From positions 1 to 64,000 of the forward strand of contig CALXYK010000015.1 in the NCBI GenBank assembly GCA_944392955.1: a stretch of 64,000 bases of DNA. The letters run 5' to 3'. Each line of letters begins with the position of its first letter. The stretch's first letter is position 1. Source of the DNA: an uncultured Alphaproteobacteria bacterium. Its GTDB lineage: Bacteria > Pseudomonadota > Alphaproteobacteria > Rs-D84 > CACZYB01. The notes beneath the pieces were generated by a model. That model was given only the letters and a program-made list of their open reading frames with translations. It ran no database searches and had not been told where the DNA came from. The position numbers and the translations under genes are program-made. This document shows positions 1 to 8,496 of this stretch, one piece after another.

Positions 1-450
1 TGCATCATCATCTGCCAAATACGAATATTTAGTTAATAGTCCCTCTATCTGTATATCCATACATTCAACATAAGCATTTCGGCATGCTGTTCCACGTGCA
101 TTCGCAGTTGCATCATTTGTATTTGTAGAAATATCCGCAGTCTGAGAAGATCTTAACGAAGTAGTAGCGCCAGAATTTCTTGTTGAAGAACGAGCTGTTG
201 ATGAACGAGTTGTTGTTTTTCGTGCCGAAGAACCAGAACGTGCTGTTGTTTTAGAGGCACTACTTGTTCTTGAAGAAGTTGCTTTTTTCGCCGTTGTCTT
301 TTTTTTCGCACTTGAAGTTCTTGAACTACCTGATCTTGCAGTAGAAGCTGTTTTTCGCTGTGCCGCAGCAAAAACATGTTCTATAAATATAGTTTGAAAC
401 GAAAAGAAAAACGCCATAACAAACACAAAAATTCGCTTTAAAACAAACAT
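1..450 (-). CDS. Exported Ser/Thr/Arg-rich protein, cut by the window's left edge
   Basis: Reading leftwards from an ATG at 448-450 there are 150 codons with no stop, so the C-terminus lies outside the window. The start has a good Shine-Dalgarno (GGAG, about 8 nt upstream). Residues 1-31 form a signal peptide (basic start, long Phe/Val-rich core, ending near FAAAQ). Residues 32-100 are a low-complexity stretch of Ser, Thr, Ala, Lys and Arg. After that comes a more ordinary segment with two Cys (CRNAYVEC). The layout of signal peptide, basic S/T linker and C-x(6)-C resembles the start of the exported protein at 6210-8372 (SSTRGTRTTSSS followed by CNVDIDYC), so the two may be distant relatives. 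I do not recognise a function. The gene is divergent from the one at 601. Confidence 0.75.
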   Translation of the reverse strand, partial: MFVLKRIFVFVMAFFFSFQTIFIEHVFAAAQRKTASTARSGSSRTSSAKKKTTAKKATSSRTSSASKTTARSGSSARKTTTRSSTARSSTRNSGATTSLRSSQTADISTNTNDATANARGTACRNAYVECMDIQIEGLLTKYSYLADDDA

Positions 451-600
451 TTAAGTCTCCTTCTTCTATATATTCATACTCAAATAATAACACTTTATAG
501 ATAATATTTCAAGAACTTTCTGTATTTTTTCGCAAATAAAACTATTGATTTTTTTTATTTTTTCTTATAAAAATTTTTAGCAGAGATATTAGGAGGAAAT

Positions 601-2295
601 ATGAATATTTTTGTAATTCTTATTATGGGGGTTATGCTTGCAACTTATCAATATTTTACTACAAAACGATCTTCGGATGTTGTTTTGAATAAGGACGAAC
701 TTAGATTACAGGCCGAACTTACCTGTATGAAGCAATATCACGACTTTGCAGCATCAAGAAATGAGGCGGAAAAGGCCGAGGTAATCTCCTTCAAAGGAAC
801 CGCTGTCGGACAGGCAAATTACACTTGTACCGGAGCCGACACTATCAATTCTCAAAAATATTGTATAAACTCTGTTGGCACAAAAATTGATTGTAGTGAT
901 ACTGTAAATGTAAAGGAACATTGTGTATCCACTACTAAATGGAAAACTTTTTCTAACGAGGATAAATATTTAATTACTCAGATATTAAAATCTGGTGTTT
1001 CCATAATATCAAATGGAAAAATCAAAAATAAACATGTTCAACTGGATCCTGCACCTGAACAGGAACAAAATAAAACCAATACTGCAATAGGTTTAATCAG
1101 TTGTATTGATGCAGAAAAACTAAGTCTGCAAAATAAAATGTTGGGAAGCGAATGTGAAGAAGGAACCTATGCCGTTCAAAAGGAAAATGGAACTATTGTT
1201 TGTGAGGCTATTGCTGATATTTCTCCTTGCACTTCTCATGAAACCGAAGTTTCTTCTGCGAAATATGATAATTGTTCTGCTTCGTCAAGTGGACTTTGTT
1301 GCACCCAGTTAATATCTGGACGTTATTGTTGTCCTAATGCTCCTATTGAATGTCCAGCAGGCAAAAGTCCTGTTTGGAAACCTACACTACGATTCTGGAT
1401 GTGTTCTTCTGGTGAAGAATATTGCACTGAAAACGGAACTATGTTAGTCCAAGACGATAACGGAAATCCTATATCTACTCAGACTATTGAAAATGCATTT
1501 ACACCTCAATATGATGAAAGTTTAAAAACTTTTGTTTGCAATCCAAAGGCTGATTTGTTCACTACTAAATGTAAGGAACAAATATCATCTGATTATGCTT
1601 TCTTAGGTGTGGAAAATCTTTCTAAATCTATAACATATACAAATATAAACCAAGCAGGAAACACTCCTATTTGTAGACTTTCTGCAAAAAGCAATTCAAA
1701 GGCTGTTGAAAATTGTTCCGTATGCGAAGAAGTTGTATTTGACACTTTAAACAATCAATGGAAATGTCAAGCGAAAACCTGGAACGATATAAAGGGAAAC
1801 TCTGCATTAATAGATAAACTTAGGGGAACCGTTTCCTCAACCTATAATGCAAAGGGATTAAAGGGATGTTTTTCTGGTTGCGATGAATCTATGATAGCAG
1901 CAATTAAACAAGGAAAAAGGAATGGACCATATTGGGGCTTAAGATATGACTCCAACACCAGAATGTGGACCTGTTTCACTTGTCAAAAGGGTGATACATT
2001 TAACAATCAATGCAACTGCGACAAGAAAAATAAAAAGGTTGAGTGTCTTGAATCCGCATGCACCAATCAAACATCACAGGGAAAATGTTCTCCTTATGAA
2101 TGTTCTACGGAATACCAAGTTCAAATTGATGGAGAATGCTATACAAAATGGTGCAACAGATCCATCTTACCAGAAAATGCCGAAGTAAACCTTCCAACCG
2201 TAAATTCGTGTCCTGAAACGGCAAGCTGGATGGTATATAATGAACAAAGAACTTGTGTGTATTGTATAAGACCACCTGTTGAAAGAGTTGAATAA
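601..2295 (+). CDS. Cysteine-rich exported or membrane-anchored protein, unknown
   Basis: 564 residues. An N-terminal hydrophobic segment (about residues 2-18, followed by TTKRSS) looks like an uncleaved anchor or signal-anchor. The rest is predicted extracytoplasmic, with about 38 cysteines, many in CxC, CC or CxxC pairs (GLCC, RYCC, CSVC, CFTC, CNC, CVYC). That pattern points to a disulfide-rich surface or periplasmic protein. The start is firm: AGGAGGA lies just upstream of ATG 601. It is convergent with rlmE, and its last codons adjoin the rlmE terminator. The N-terminus is faintly like a pilin-type anchor, but I see no prepilin peptidase site. No family recognised. Confidence 0.8.
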   Translation: MNIFVILIMGVMLATYQYFTTKRSSDVVLNKDELRLQAELTCMKQYHDFAASRNEAEKAEVISFKGTAVGQANYTCTGADTINSQKYCINSVGTKIDCSDTVNVKEHCVSTTKWKTFSNEDKYLITQILKSGVSIISNGKIKNKHVQLDPAPEQEQNKTNTAIGLISCIDAEKLSLQNKMLGSECEEGTYAVQKENGTIVCEAIADISPCTSHETEVSSAKYDNCSASSSGLCCTQLISGRYCCPNAPIECPAGKSPVWKPTLRFWMCSSGEEYCTENGTMLVQDDNGNPISTQTIENAFTPQYDESLKTFVCNPKADLFTTKCKEQISSDYAFLGVENLSKSITYTNINQAGNTPICRLSAKSNSKAVENCSVCEEVVFDTLNNQWKCQAKTWNDIKGNSALIDKLRGTVSSTYNAKGLKGCFSGCDESMIAAIKQGKRNGPYWGLRYDSNTRMWTCFTCQKGDTFNNQCNCDKKNKKVECLESACTNQTSQGKCSPYECSTEYQVQIDGECYTKWCNRSILPENAEVNLPTVNSCPETASWMVYNEQRTCVYCIRPPVERVE

Positions 2296-2325
2296 AAAAA
2301 AGGATTTAAACTAACCTTTAAATCC
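2295..2325 (-). terminator. Intrinsic terminator of rlmE
   Basis: The 9-bp inverted repeat GGATTTAAA / TTTAAATCC (2302-2310 and 2317-2325) has a 6-nt loop and, read on the minus strand, runs into eight T. The hairpin overlaps the last codons of rlmE. Confidence 0.85.
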
Positions 2326-2970
2326 CTGTGCAATAACATAAGTTTCGGCACTTTCTTTTCTAGAAGAATCTGGTTTAAAATGTTTTACACTCGTAAAATG
2401 TTTTTTCATCTCTGATAAAAGGTTTGATTCTGTTCCCCCCTGCCTTACCTTTGCAACAAAAACGCCATCTGTTTTTAAAACATCAATCGCAAAATAATAC
2501 GCCTGTTCCACCAAAGCCATAATTTGCAAATGATCTACCGATGCATTTCCCGTAGTATTCGGAGCAATATCAGACATTACTACATCCGCTTTGCCACCTA
2601 ATGCATCAATTAAAAAAGTTTTCGCCTCGTCTAAATTGAAATCAATTTGCTTAAATACAACACCATCAATAGGTTTCATCTCTAAAATATCAATTGCAAC
2701 AACATTTCCCTTACCAACTTTTTTTACAGCAACATCACTCCACCCACCTGGTGCAGCACCAATATCCACAACTTTTTTACCTTGTTTAAAAATATGGAAT
2801 TTTTCATCTATTTCCATAATTTTAAATGTGGCCCTTGACCTATACCCCATTTCATGAGCCTTTTTCACAAATGGATCATTTAACTGCCTCAAAAGCCATT
2901 TAGTAGAAGATTTTTTTCTATATTTCGCAGTTTTAACTCTGACTTTTACTCTACTTTTTGCTACAACCAT
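2311..2970 (-). CDS. rlmE: 23S rRNA (uridine-2'-O)-methyltransferase RlmE (FtsJ/RrmJ)
   Basis: 219 residues. The enzyme methylates the 2'-OH of U2552 in the A-loop of 23S rRNA late in 50S assembly, using SAM. The Rossmann SAM motif VVDIGAAPGGWSD is at 67-79. The K-D-K-E catalytic set of the family is present as K50 (RATFK), D134 (MSDIAP), K174 (FVAKVRQG) and E209 (SAETYV), a constant offset of 10-12 from the E. coli residues. The length is close to E. coli RrmJ (209), with a basic N-terminal extension. Its start overlaps the end of the upstream transporter gene by 20 nt, so the two are co-transcribed; an intrinsic terminator overlaps its stop. Confidence 0.96.
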   Translation of the reverse strand: MVVAKSRVKVRVKTAKYRKKSSTKWLLRQLNDPFVKKAHEMGYRSRATFKIMEIDEKFHIFKQGKKVVDIGAAPGGWSDVAVKKVGKGNVVAIDILEMKPIDGVVFKQIDFNLDEAKTFLIDALGGKADVVMSDIAPNTTGNASVDHLQIMALVEQAYYFAIDVLKTDGVFVAKVRQGGTESNLLSEMKKHFTSVKHFKPDSSRKESAETYVIAQGFKG

Positions 2971-3910
2971 AACAAATTCCTTCTCTGTATAATCTAACCT
3001 TTTTTCTATTTAAAACACCACTTAACACAATATAGACATTTGCCAATATGATAAGTGTTCCTCCTATCATTATATTCCAAGTCAAATTAAAATGCAAAAA
3101 GATTATATCTAAAATAACTGCAACAACAGGTTCCAACAATAACAATAATCCAGAATGGACAACAGGTATATGTTTACTTCCAAAAAAGAATAAAACTGGT
3201 GCCAAAATATAACAAGATATAGAATACACAAACAATACAACCCAGGTTTGAATTGGAAAATCTAATTCAAATCTCATAAAATTTTTTGAATAGAAAACTT
3301 TATTTATAAAGGGATAACTAAATAAAAAAGGAATTGATAAAAATACATTTGAAAAAAATACAAACACCAAAGAACTTACTCCTTTTTTAGAAGCATAAGT
3401 ATTAAATAAAACAAACGATGACAATCCAATACCTGCCAACAATGCCAACACAATACCCGAAACCGAAAATTTCATATCATCAAATGGATTGATAAGTATA
3501 ATCAACCCCATAATTACCAAAAAACAAATCAAAACATCTTGCTTTTTAAGTTTATTTTTAAAAAAAGCAATGGAAAATATAATAGTCCATAGTGGCTGTG
3601 TATAAATAAGCAATTCTACTAAGGAAACAGATAAACCTAAAAACAATGGTACATATTGCCCTATCTGAGTAAAAACCGAAGTAATACAAAACAAATAAAT
3701 AAAGGATTTAGGTATCAAGAAAAAAGTATCATACTTTTTCAAAATAAACGGCCATAATAAAAAAACAATAATTATATTAGGCAGTATCAATAATTCTGAT
3801 ACAGACATTCCCATATTAGCAAGGATTTTTACACCAAAAACCACATTGGCATATAAACACCCCGCCAATACAACCAATAAATAAGACAACAAAACTTTTT
3901 TATTTTCCAT
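2951..3910 (-). CDS. EamA/DMT-family transporter
   Basis: 319 residues with about ten hydrophobic segments in two halves of five, the usual drug/metabolite transporter (EamA) fold. The end of the first half carries the typical LLIYTQPLWTIIFS stretch, and the second half the similar LLLLLEPVVAVILD. The C-terminal tail (after SGVLNRKK) is short and basic. The substrate cannot be told from sequence; DMT proteins export amino acids, metabolites or drugs. There is no clear Shine-Dalgarno before ATG 3910, which lies about 35 nt after the end of rnpB, so it may be read through from the rnpB promoter. The 3' end overlaps rlmE. Confidence 0.85.
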   Translation of the reverse strand: MENKKVLLSYLLVVLAGCLYANVVFGVKILANMGMSVSELLILPNIIIVFLLWPFILKKYDTFFLIPKSFIYLFCITSVFTQIGQYVPLFLGLSVSLVELLIYTQPLWTIIFSIAFFKNKLKKQDVLICFLVIMGLIILINPFDDMKFSVSGIVLALLAGIGLSSFVLFNTYASKKGVSSLVFVFFSNVFLSIPFLFSYPFINKVFYSKNFMRFELDFPIQTWVVLFVYSISCYILAPVLFFFGSKHIPVVHSGLLLLLEPVVAVILDIIFLHFNLTWNIMIGGTLIILANVYIVLSGVLNRKKVRLYREGICYGCSKK

Positions 3911-3943
3911 TACAAGAACAAGCCATTTGTGGCAAGTGAGAAA

Positions 3944-4229
3944 GGACAGTCTATAAGCCGGATTCTGTTTAAAGAACTATTCATCTTGAATGTATATTAC
4001 TACACATTTCTTTGCAACTTACCCAAAGGCTCCCAAGAGTACTCAACGCCTTTTTATTTAGTCTTGCACCAGATAGAGATTGCCTCGTTTCACTCCTGAC
4101 TTAACAGGCTCGTCTCTGTGGCTCTTATCCTCAGATTACTCTGGACGGGTATTACCCGTTATCTTCTCTTGAGGTGTCCGGACTTTCCTCTATATACCAA
4201 ACGATACACAGCAGTTCTCTGACTGTCCT
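3944..4229 (-). ncRNA. rnpB: RNase P RNA, class A
   Basis: This is the catalytic RNA that matures the 5' ends of tRNAs. On the minus strand the 5' block GAGGAAAGTCCGGAC (conserved region I, P4) and the 3' block AGAATCCGGCTTATAG (conserved region V) are both present. The ends pair as P1: GGACAGTC at 4221-4228 with GACTGTCC at 3944-3951. Between them are a GGGTAATACCCG hairpin and GGTAAGTTGCAAAG-like core sequence. The total of about 285 nt is short for class A. Exact ends are inferred from P1; a few flanking bases may belong. Confidence 0.93.
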
Positions 4230-4236
4230 ATACAAA

Positions 4237-4265
4237 ATAGTAAACTTTTATACTTTAAAAATCAA
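4237..4265 (-). promoter_or_regulatory. Promoter of rnpB
   Basis: On the minus strand TTGATT (4260-4265), a 17-bp spacer and TACTAT (4237-4242) sit about 8 nt before the P1 helix of rnpB. It is back to back with the start region of the gene at 4289. Confidence 0.75.
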
Positions 4266-4288
4266 TAAGAATATGTTATCATAGCAAT

Positions 4289-4663
4289 ATGAAAACTTTT
4301 ATAAAAATAGTTATAGTATTATCTTTTGCTTTTCCAACTATCTCATTGGCTAAGGTTGCCAGATTGGGTGGATTCACATATAATGTTGATGAATATGGTT
4401 CTCCTATTCTTAGTGAACAAACATTGATATTTAATGAAAGTGGAATGATGGGAATAAATGAGTATCCCGAAATTCCTTTTTACCTTAACCCTGATGATTT
4501 ATCAGATGCACGATTTAATGTTCAAACAGAACCTGACAGACATGTCCTACCTCCTGTTTATTCAAACCAACAACTATACGATATGCAAAATCATATAGAA
4601 GAAGGCGAAATAGAATATTATGACGATGAACCTATCTATGATGAAAACAACCAAACATATTAA
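4289..4663 (+). CDS. Small exported acidic protein, unknown
   Basis: 124 residues. Residues 1-21 are a signal peptide (MKTFIKIV, hydrophobic core, cleavage near SLAKVA). The mature part is acidic, rich in Asp, Glu, Asn, Pro and Tyr, with no Cys after the signal and no motif I know. No Shine-Dalgarno is visible. A TATCAT -10-like hexamer at 4277-4282 lies only 6 nt before the ATG, so the message may be leaderless. It is divergent from rnpB and convergent with the dCMP deaminase gene. Confidence 0.7.
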   Translation: MKTFIKIVIVLSFAFPTISLAKVARLGGFTYNVDEYGSPILSEQTLIFNESGMMGINEYPEIPFYLNPDDLSDARFNVQTEPDRHVLPPVYSNQQLYDMQNHIEEGEIEYYDDEPIYDENNQTY

Positions 4664-4679
4664 ATTTCAATACAAATTA

Positions 4680-5183
4680 TTATTTAAAATCTGGAATTTC
4701 ACAATCACCCCATAAATCTTTTAAATATGAATTTCCATTTATATTTTTACATTCCACATCTGGCATTGATTGAAGGATTCTTGTAATCGCTTCTATTGAG
4801 GTATCCGTTGTCATAGTCTTACAATTACCAGCTTGTTTACTTTTTACAACAGGATATTTATAAACAATTTTCTTTATCCCAACTTGTAAAATGTGTTTAA
4901 GGCAGTTTTCACAAGGTGCATACAAAGTGTATAAAATACAATTTCTTAAATCTCGCCTTGAAAACAAAATTGCATTCATCTCAGCATGCAATACAAGATG
5001 ATATTTCAAAGGTCTTTCCTGGGACATTTTACTTTCATTACAACCTGCAATAAAACCATTATAGCCAAATGACACAGGTCTATATTGCTCGTCCACTATA
5101 ACACAACCAGTTTTAGTAGAAGGATCTTTTGATTTTAAGGCAACCTGCTCTGCAATATTTAGAAAATATTCGTCCCACTGCAT
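4680..5183 (-). CDS. Deoxycytidylate (dCMP) deaminase-like zinc enzyme
   Basis: 167 residues of the cytidine/deoxycytidylate deaminase superfamily. Zinc and catalytic residues are H66 and E68 (LHAEMNA) and C91/C94 (PCENC). The N-terminus DPSTKTGCVIV and GYNGF are typical of dCMP deaminases (ComEB type). The family converts dCMP to dUMP, which thymidylate synthase then uses. AAGGAG lies before ATG 5183. A tRNA-specific or riboflavin-type deaminase is less likely, because of the GYNGF-x-GC-x-E stretch. Its promoter region is shared with the divergent xer gene. Confidence 0.88.
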   Translation of the reverse strand: MQWDEYFLNIAEQVALKSKDPSTKTGCVIVDEQYRPVSFGYNGFIAGCNESKMSQERPLKYHLVLHAEMNAILFSRRDLRNCILYTLYAPCENCLKHILQVGIKKIVYKYPVVKSKQAGNCKTMTTDTSIEAITRILQSMPDVECKNINGNSYLKDLWGDCEIPDFK

Positions 5184-5193
5184 TTTAAACTCC

Positions 5194-5222
5194 TTTTCAT
5201 TTTAATTAACTTGTGCTATTAT
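5194..5222 (+). promoter_or_regulatory. Probable promoter of the xer gene
   Basis: TTTTCA (5194-5199), a 17-bp spacer and TATTAT (5217-5222). It covers the upstream TTG (5211) and so argues that translation begins at ATG 5253. Confidence 0.55.
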
Positions 5223-5252
5223 AAAAAATGTAAAAAGGATATACAAGAAGAA

Positions 5253-6167
5253 ATGCATATAAATGAAATAAAACAAAAATGGATTGAATTTTTAAAATCC
5301 GAACGCCGTGTTTCAAACAATACTATTGAAAGTTATGAAAGAGATATTGATATTTTCCTACACTTTCTTAAAAATACTGCAAATATAAAGGAAATAAATT
5401 CCAACACATTAGAAACAATAGATATTTCTACATTCCGCAGTTTCATAACAACCCTTGCCCGACAAAACAAAAGTAATGTTTCCATCGCAAGAAATATTTC
5501 AGCATTAAAAAACTTCTTCAAATTTATGCAACAAAATGAAATTGCAAATAACCAATCTATTCAAATTTTACATTCACCTAAAATCCCCAAAAAACTTTCT
5601 AAATCTATAAATAGTATAGATATAATGAAATTATTGGATTGCTTTAATGAAATAATAAAGGATAAGTGGCAGGCAAAAAGGGATATCGCCTTATTCACAC
5701 TGATATATGGATGTGGACTTCGTATATCCGAAGCATTAAGCCTAAACTATACAGATATAAATGACAATGATGATGTAATAAAAATAAAAGGAAAGGGAAA
5801 CAAGGAAAGAATAGTTCCCATACTTCCAATTATAAAAGAAAAAATAAATGATTATCTAAAAATTGCACCATTTAATTTCAGAACCCACGACCCACTTTTC
5901 CGAGGCAGTCGTGGAGCACGACTAACCGCCAGAGTTGCCGAACGTGATATAGAAACCGCCCGAAATTATATAGGTCTTCCTAAAACCACAACACCACATA
6001 GTTTAAGGCATAGTTTCGCAACACATTTATTAGCAAACGGCACAGATTTAAGAACTATACAGGAATTATTGGGACATAGTTCCCTTTCCACTACTCAACT
6101 TTATACAAAGGTTGATATGGGGCAAATAATTGAAAATTATAAAAAAGCCCACCCCCATGCAAAATAA
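5253..6167 (+). CDS. xerC: Tyrosine recombinase XerC/XerD
   Basis: 304 residues from ATG 5253, close to the usual 298. The frame is open back to a TTG at 5211, but that lies inside a probable promoter. The N-terminal SAM-like core-binding domain (about residues 1-90) is followed by the catalytic domain. R157 (CGLRISEAL), K181 (KGKGNKER), H249 and R252 (HSLRHSFATHLL), H275 (LGHSS) and nucleophile Y284 (QLYTKVD) complete the RKHRHY set. Xer recombinases resolve chromosome dimers at dif near the septum. The XerC/XerD choice is uncertain. Nothing mobile sits next to it, so a housekeeping role is likelier than an integrase role, although a CDI island with tRNA-end scars lies 14 kb away. Confidence 0.9.
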   Translation: MHINEIKQKWIEFLKSERRVSNNTIESYERDIDIFLHFLKNTANIKEINSNTLETIDISTFRSFITTLARQNKSNVSIARNISALKNFFKFMQQNEIANNQSIQILHSPKIPKKLSKSINSIDIMKLLDCFNEIIKDKWQAKRDIALFTLIYGCGLRISEALSLNYTDINDNDDVIKIKGKGNKERIVPILPIIKEKINDYLKIAPFNFRTHDPLFRGSRGARLTARVAERDIETARNYIGLPKTTTPHSLRHSFATHLLANGTDLRTIQELLGHSSLSTTQLYTKVDMGQIIENYKKAHPHAK

Positions 6168-6187
6168 AAAGCCCCATCAGGAGCCTT
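6161..6187 (-). terminator. Intrinsic terminator of the gene at 6210-8372
   Basis: The stem AAGGCTCC/GGGGCTTT (6168-6175 with 6180-6187, TGAT loop, two G-U pairs) is followed on the minus strand by TTTTTATTTT-like sequence. It lies between the convergent xer gene and the exported-protein gene. Confidence 0.65.
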
Positions 6188-6209
6188 AATTTTAATCTAA
6201 TAACAGAAA

Positions 6210-8372
6210 TTATTTAGGAAATTTTGCACCCCAATCTTCAAATGGAAGAGTTTCATAAGCATCATTAAAATATCTTCTATAATTCCAAAGATCGACATAA
6301 GCCCCCTTATAATCATTACCTGATGTTCCTCCAAATTGAACCGTATCATAATTCCTTGACCATAAACATTTATTCCCAAAATAACTAGAATAAGTACACC
6401 ACATAAACATATTAGGTTTATCAAACAATACACTTAAACATTTTTCAATATTTTCATAAGATAATGATTTAGGACAATATTTTGGTGTAATATTTATACA
6501 ATGTTGTATTTTTGAATCTTTTGTATACGTCGCATATTTAAGAGAAGCATTACATTTTTGTTCAACAAGTTCTTCATAATTATAATCATGGCTAACGGAT
6601 TTCTCCTCTTCACAAATACATTCCTGTGCCTGCTCCATAATAGATTCCAATGCCTTATATACAGAAGATATCATATTGCGTTCCTGTCCATACTGGGAAT
6701 TTTGAACTCTGGTCATCTCTGATAGTGTATCAAAAAATCTAGTTTTTTCATCACAATTACCATTGTATGAATTCATAAAGTTTTCCCACTTTTTCAAATC
6801 TTCATATTGCACAGAAACGGACAATTTTGAAACTTCTTCACAATTAGACTTTACAGAAGTTGTATTCACTTCTACCTTCGAAGAAATTTGTTTTCCAGAA
6901 CTGCAATAATCCTCACAATACTCTTTTATATGTTTTGACATATTGGATGCATAATTATCACCCATTTGGTTATAAGAAGTTCCAAAGATAGAATTCAAAT
7001 CAGCCAATGTCATATTATACCATGTCTGATAATTTCCCTTTGAATTTCCGATACAGAAAAATTCCTTATCATCACCCACACCCAAATCGGTATTTCTATA
7101 ATAATATGCCTGTTTACAATTAGGGTAAAATACTTCACAAACACCTTCTCCTTTCTTAGAAGGCGACCACAACTTCCTTTCCAAATTCTTTGAACATACA
7201 AAATTAACAGGTGCTGTATTTACTGCCGTTGTAGTATTAGCACCACTAGAAACAGATGGTGTTGTGTTAGTATAAGTTACCGCAGTATTAGTTGTTGTGG
7301 TAGGCTGAGTTGCTACTACATTATTTCCTACTGCAATATTTAAACCTAAGAAAGCAGAGGAGGAAGACAAAAATTCATTTTCCTTTTCAACACATTCGCT
7401 GGAATTTTTGCCAATTGTATAACCTTCCTTACAAACCAATTTACAATCTGGATTTCCACCCTCTTTGTATTCCCAATAAAGTCCACCAACAGGCAAAGGA
7501 GAATTTACACAATCAGTTTGTCTGAACCAAGAATTAACAATCCTATTTGCTGTTTGTTTTCCTATCTCCGAAGCCTGAGCCTTTAACATAACCATCTGAG
7601 AATTTTCATGACTATCCAACGCATATTGATTAACCTTTGTAATTTGATAATCCTCCGCTCCACATGCAAGTTCGGCAATTTCCGTATACCCTGCTAAGGT
7701 TGCATCAACGATTTGTCGCCAATTTTCCCGTTTTTTGGTATTTTGATTAGTTGCCTTTAAATCATTTAATGCACCAATATTAGATTCGCCATAATCTCCC
7801 GCTTCGAAAAAGCGATTAAGCATATAACTATCACCACTTACATTAAAACCACAAAGTTCATCTAATTTATTATATAAATCCAACGAAGAAACTCCGTCAG
7901 ATGAAATCATCAATGCATAACAATTTTTCGCTGCTTGTAATGCCTTTGTTGCTTTTTGACATTCTTCTGAATTTCTTTTCAAACCTGTTTCTATCACATC
8001 TTTGTTTTCAAGCAAACTTACAACTCTGTCATAAGAATATGATTTACAACCATCTTTTAAATCCAATTGTTTTATAACAGCCCTAGTCTGTAAACAATCC
8101 TCTACATTCAAAAGTATTTTAGAGGCTGGTTCCGCACCACACTTTGAATACACTCCTTCATTCAAAGTTTTCTTATCAAAACAATATCTATTAAAACAAT
8201 AATCAATATCTACATTACACTCATCTTGTGTCGGAGCAGGATAAGACACATTTGAACTAGAAGTAGTTCTAGTCCCCCTAGTAGATGAAACAGATCTCTG
8301 AGTAGTCCTTGCCCCCATAACTAAACTTGAAACACCAATAACGGATAAAAAACAAATTAAAAATTTTTTCAA
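6210..8372 (-). CDS. Large Cys-rich exported protein, unknown
   Basis: About 720 residues. The best start is a TTG at 8370-8372, preceded by GGAG at the right distance and yielding a clean signal peptide (KKFLICFLSVIGVSSLVMGA). The frame is open for 14 more codons upstream to an ATG that has no ribosome site. After the signal peptide come a Ser/Thr/Arg linker, a Cys-containing domain (CNVDIDYCFNRYC), a long helical region, a Thr/Asn/Val-rich linker (about residues 360-395) and a second Cys-rich half ending in WGAKFPK. Pairs such as CICEEE and CEDYCSS suggest disulfides. I recognise no family. The linker and first Cys motif resemble the truncated protein at 1-450. Confidence 0.78.
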   Translation of the reverse strand: MKKFLICFLSVIGVSSLVMGARTTQRSVSSTRGTRTTSSSNVSYPAPTQDECNVDIDYCFNRYCFDKKTLNEGVYSKCGAEPASKILLNVEDCLQTRAVIKQLDLKDGCKSYSYDRVVSLLENKDVIETGLKRNSEECQKATKALQAAKNCYALMISSDGVSSLDLYNKLDELCGFNVSGDSYMLNRFFEAGDYGESNIGALNDLKATNQNTKKRENWRQIVDATLAGYTEIAELACGAEDYQITKVNQYALDSHENSQMVMLKAQASEIGKQTANRIVNSWFRQTDCVNSPLPVGGLYWEYKEGGNPDCKLVCKEGYTIGKNSSECVEKENEFLSSSSAFLGLNIAVGNNVVATQPTTTTNTAVTYTNTTPSVSSGANTTTAVNTAPVNFVCSKNLERKLWSPSKKGEGVCEVFYPNCKQAYYYRNTDLGVGDDKEFFCIGNSKGNYQTWYNMTLADLNSIFGTSYNQMGDNYASNMSKHIKEYCEDYCSSGKQISSKVEVNTTSVKSNCEEVSKLSVSVQYEDLKKWENFMNSYNGNCDEKTRFFDTLSEMTRVQNSQYGQERNMISSVYKALESIMEQAQECICEEEKSVSHDYNYEELVEQKCNASLKYATYTKDSKIQHCINITPKYCPKSLSYENIEKCLSVLFDKPNMFMWCTYSSYFGNKCLWSRNYDTVQFGGTSGNDYKGAYVDLWNYRRYFNDAYETLPFEDWGAKFPK

Positions 8373-8439
8373 TTTCTCTCTCCACAAAACATATATAGAA
8401 AAATTATAAAACATTAAAAAAACTTTCTCAATAAAAAAA

Positions 8440-8467
8440 TAGACATCTTAAAATTTATTGATATAAT
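8440..8467 (+). promoter_or_regulatory. Promoter of the bamE-like gene
   Basis: TAGACA (8440-8445), a 16-bp spacer and TATAAT (8462-8467), ending 29 bp before the start codon, with AAGGGAG as ribosome site. Confidence 0.7.
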
Positions 8468-8496
8468 CAAAAAAAGATTTAAGGGAGAAATTCACA

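Noticed and set aside
5211-6167. The Xer gene as an island integrase linked to the CDI locus
   Set aside because: Its length and lack of mobile neighbours fit a chromosomal Xer; it lies 14 kb outside the tRNA-bounded segment.
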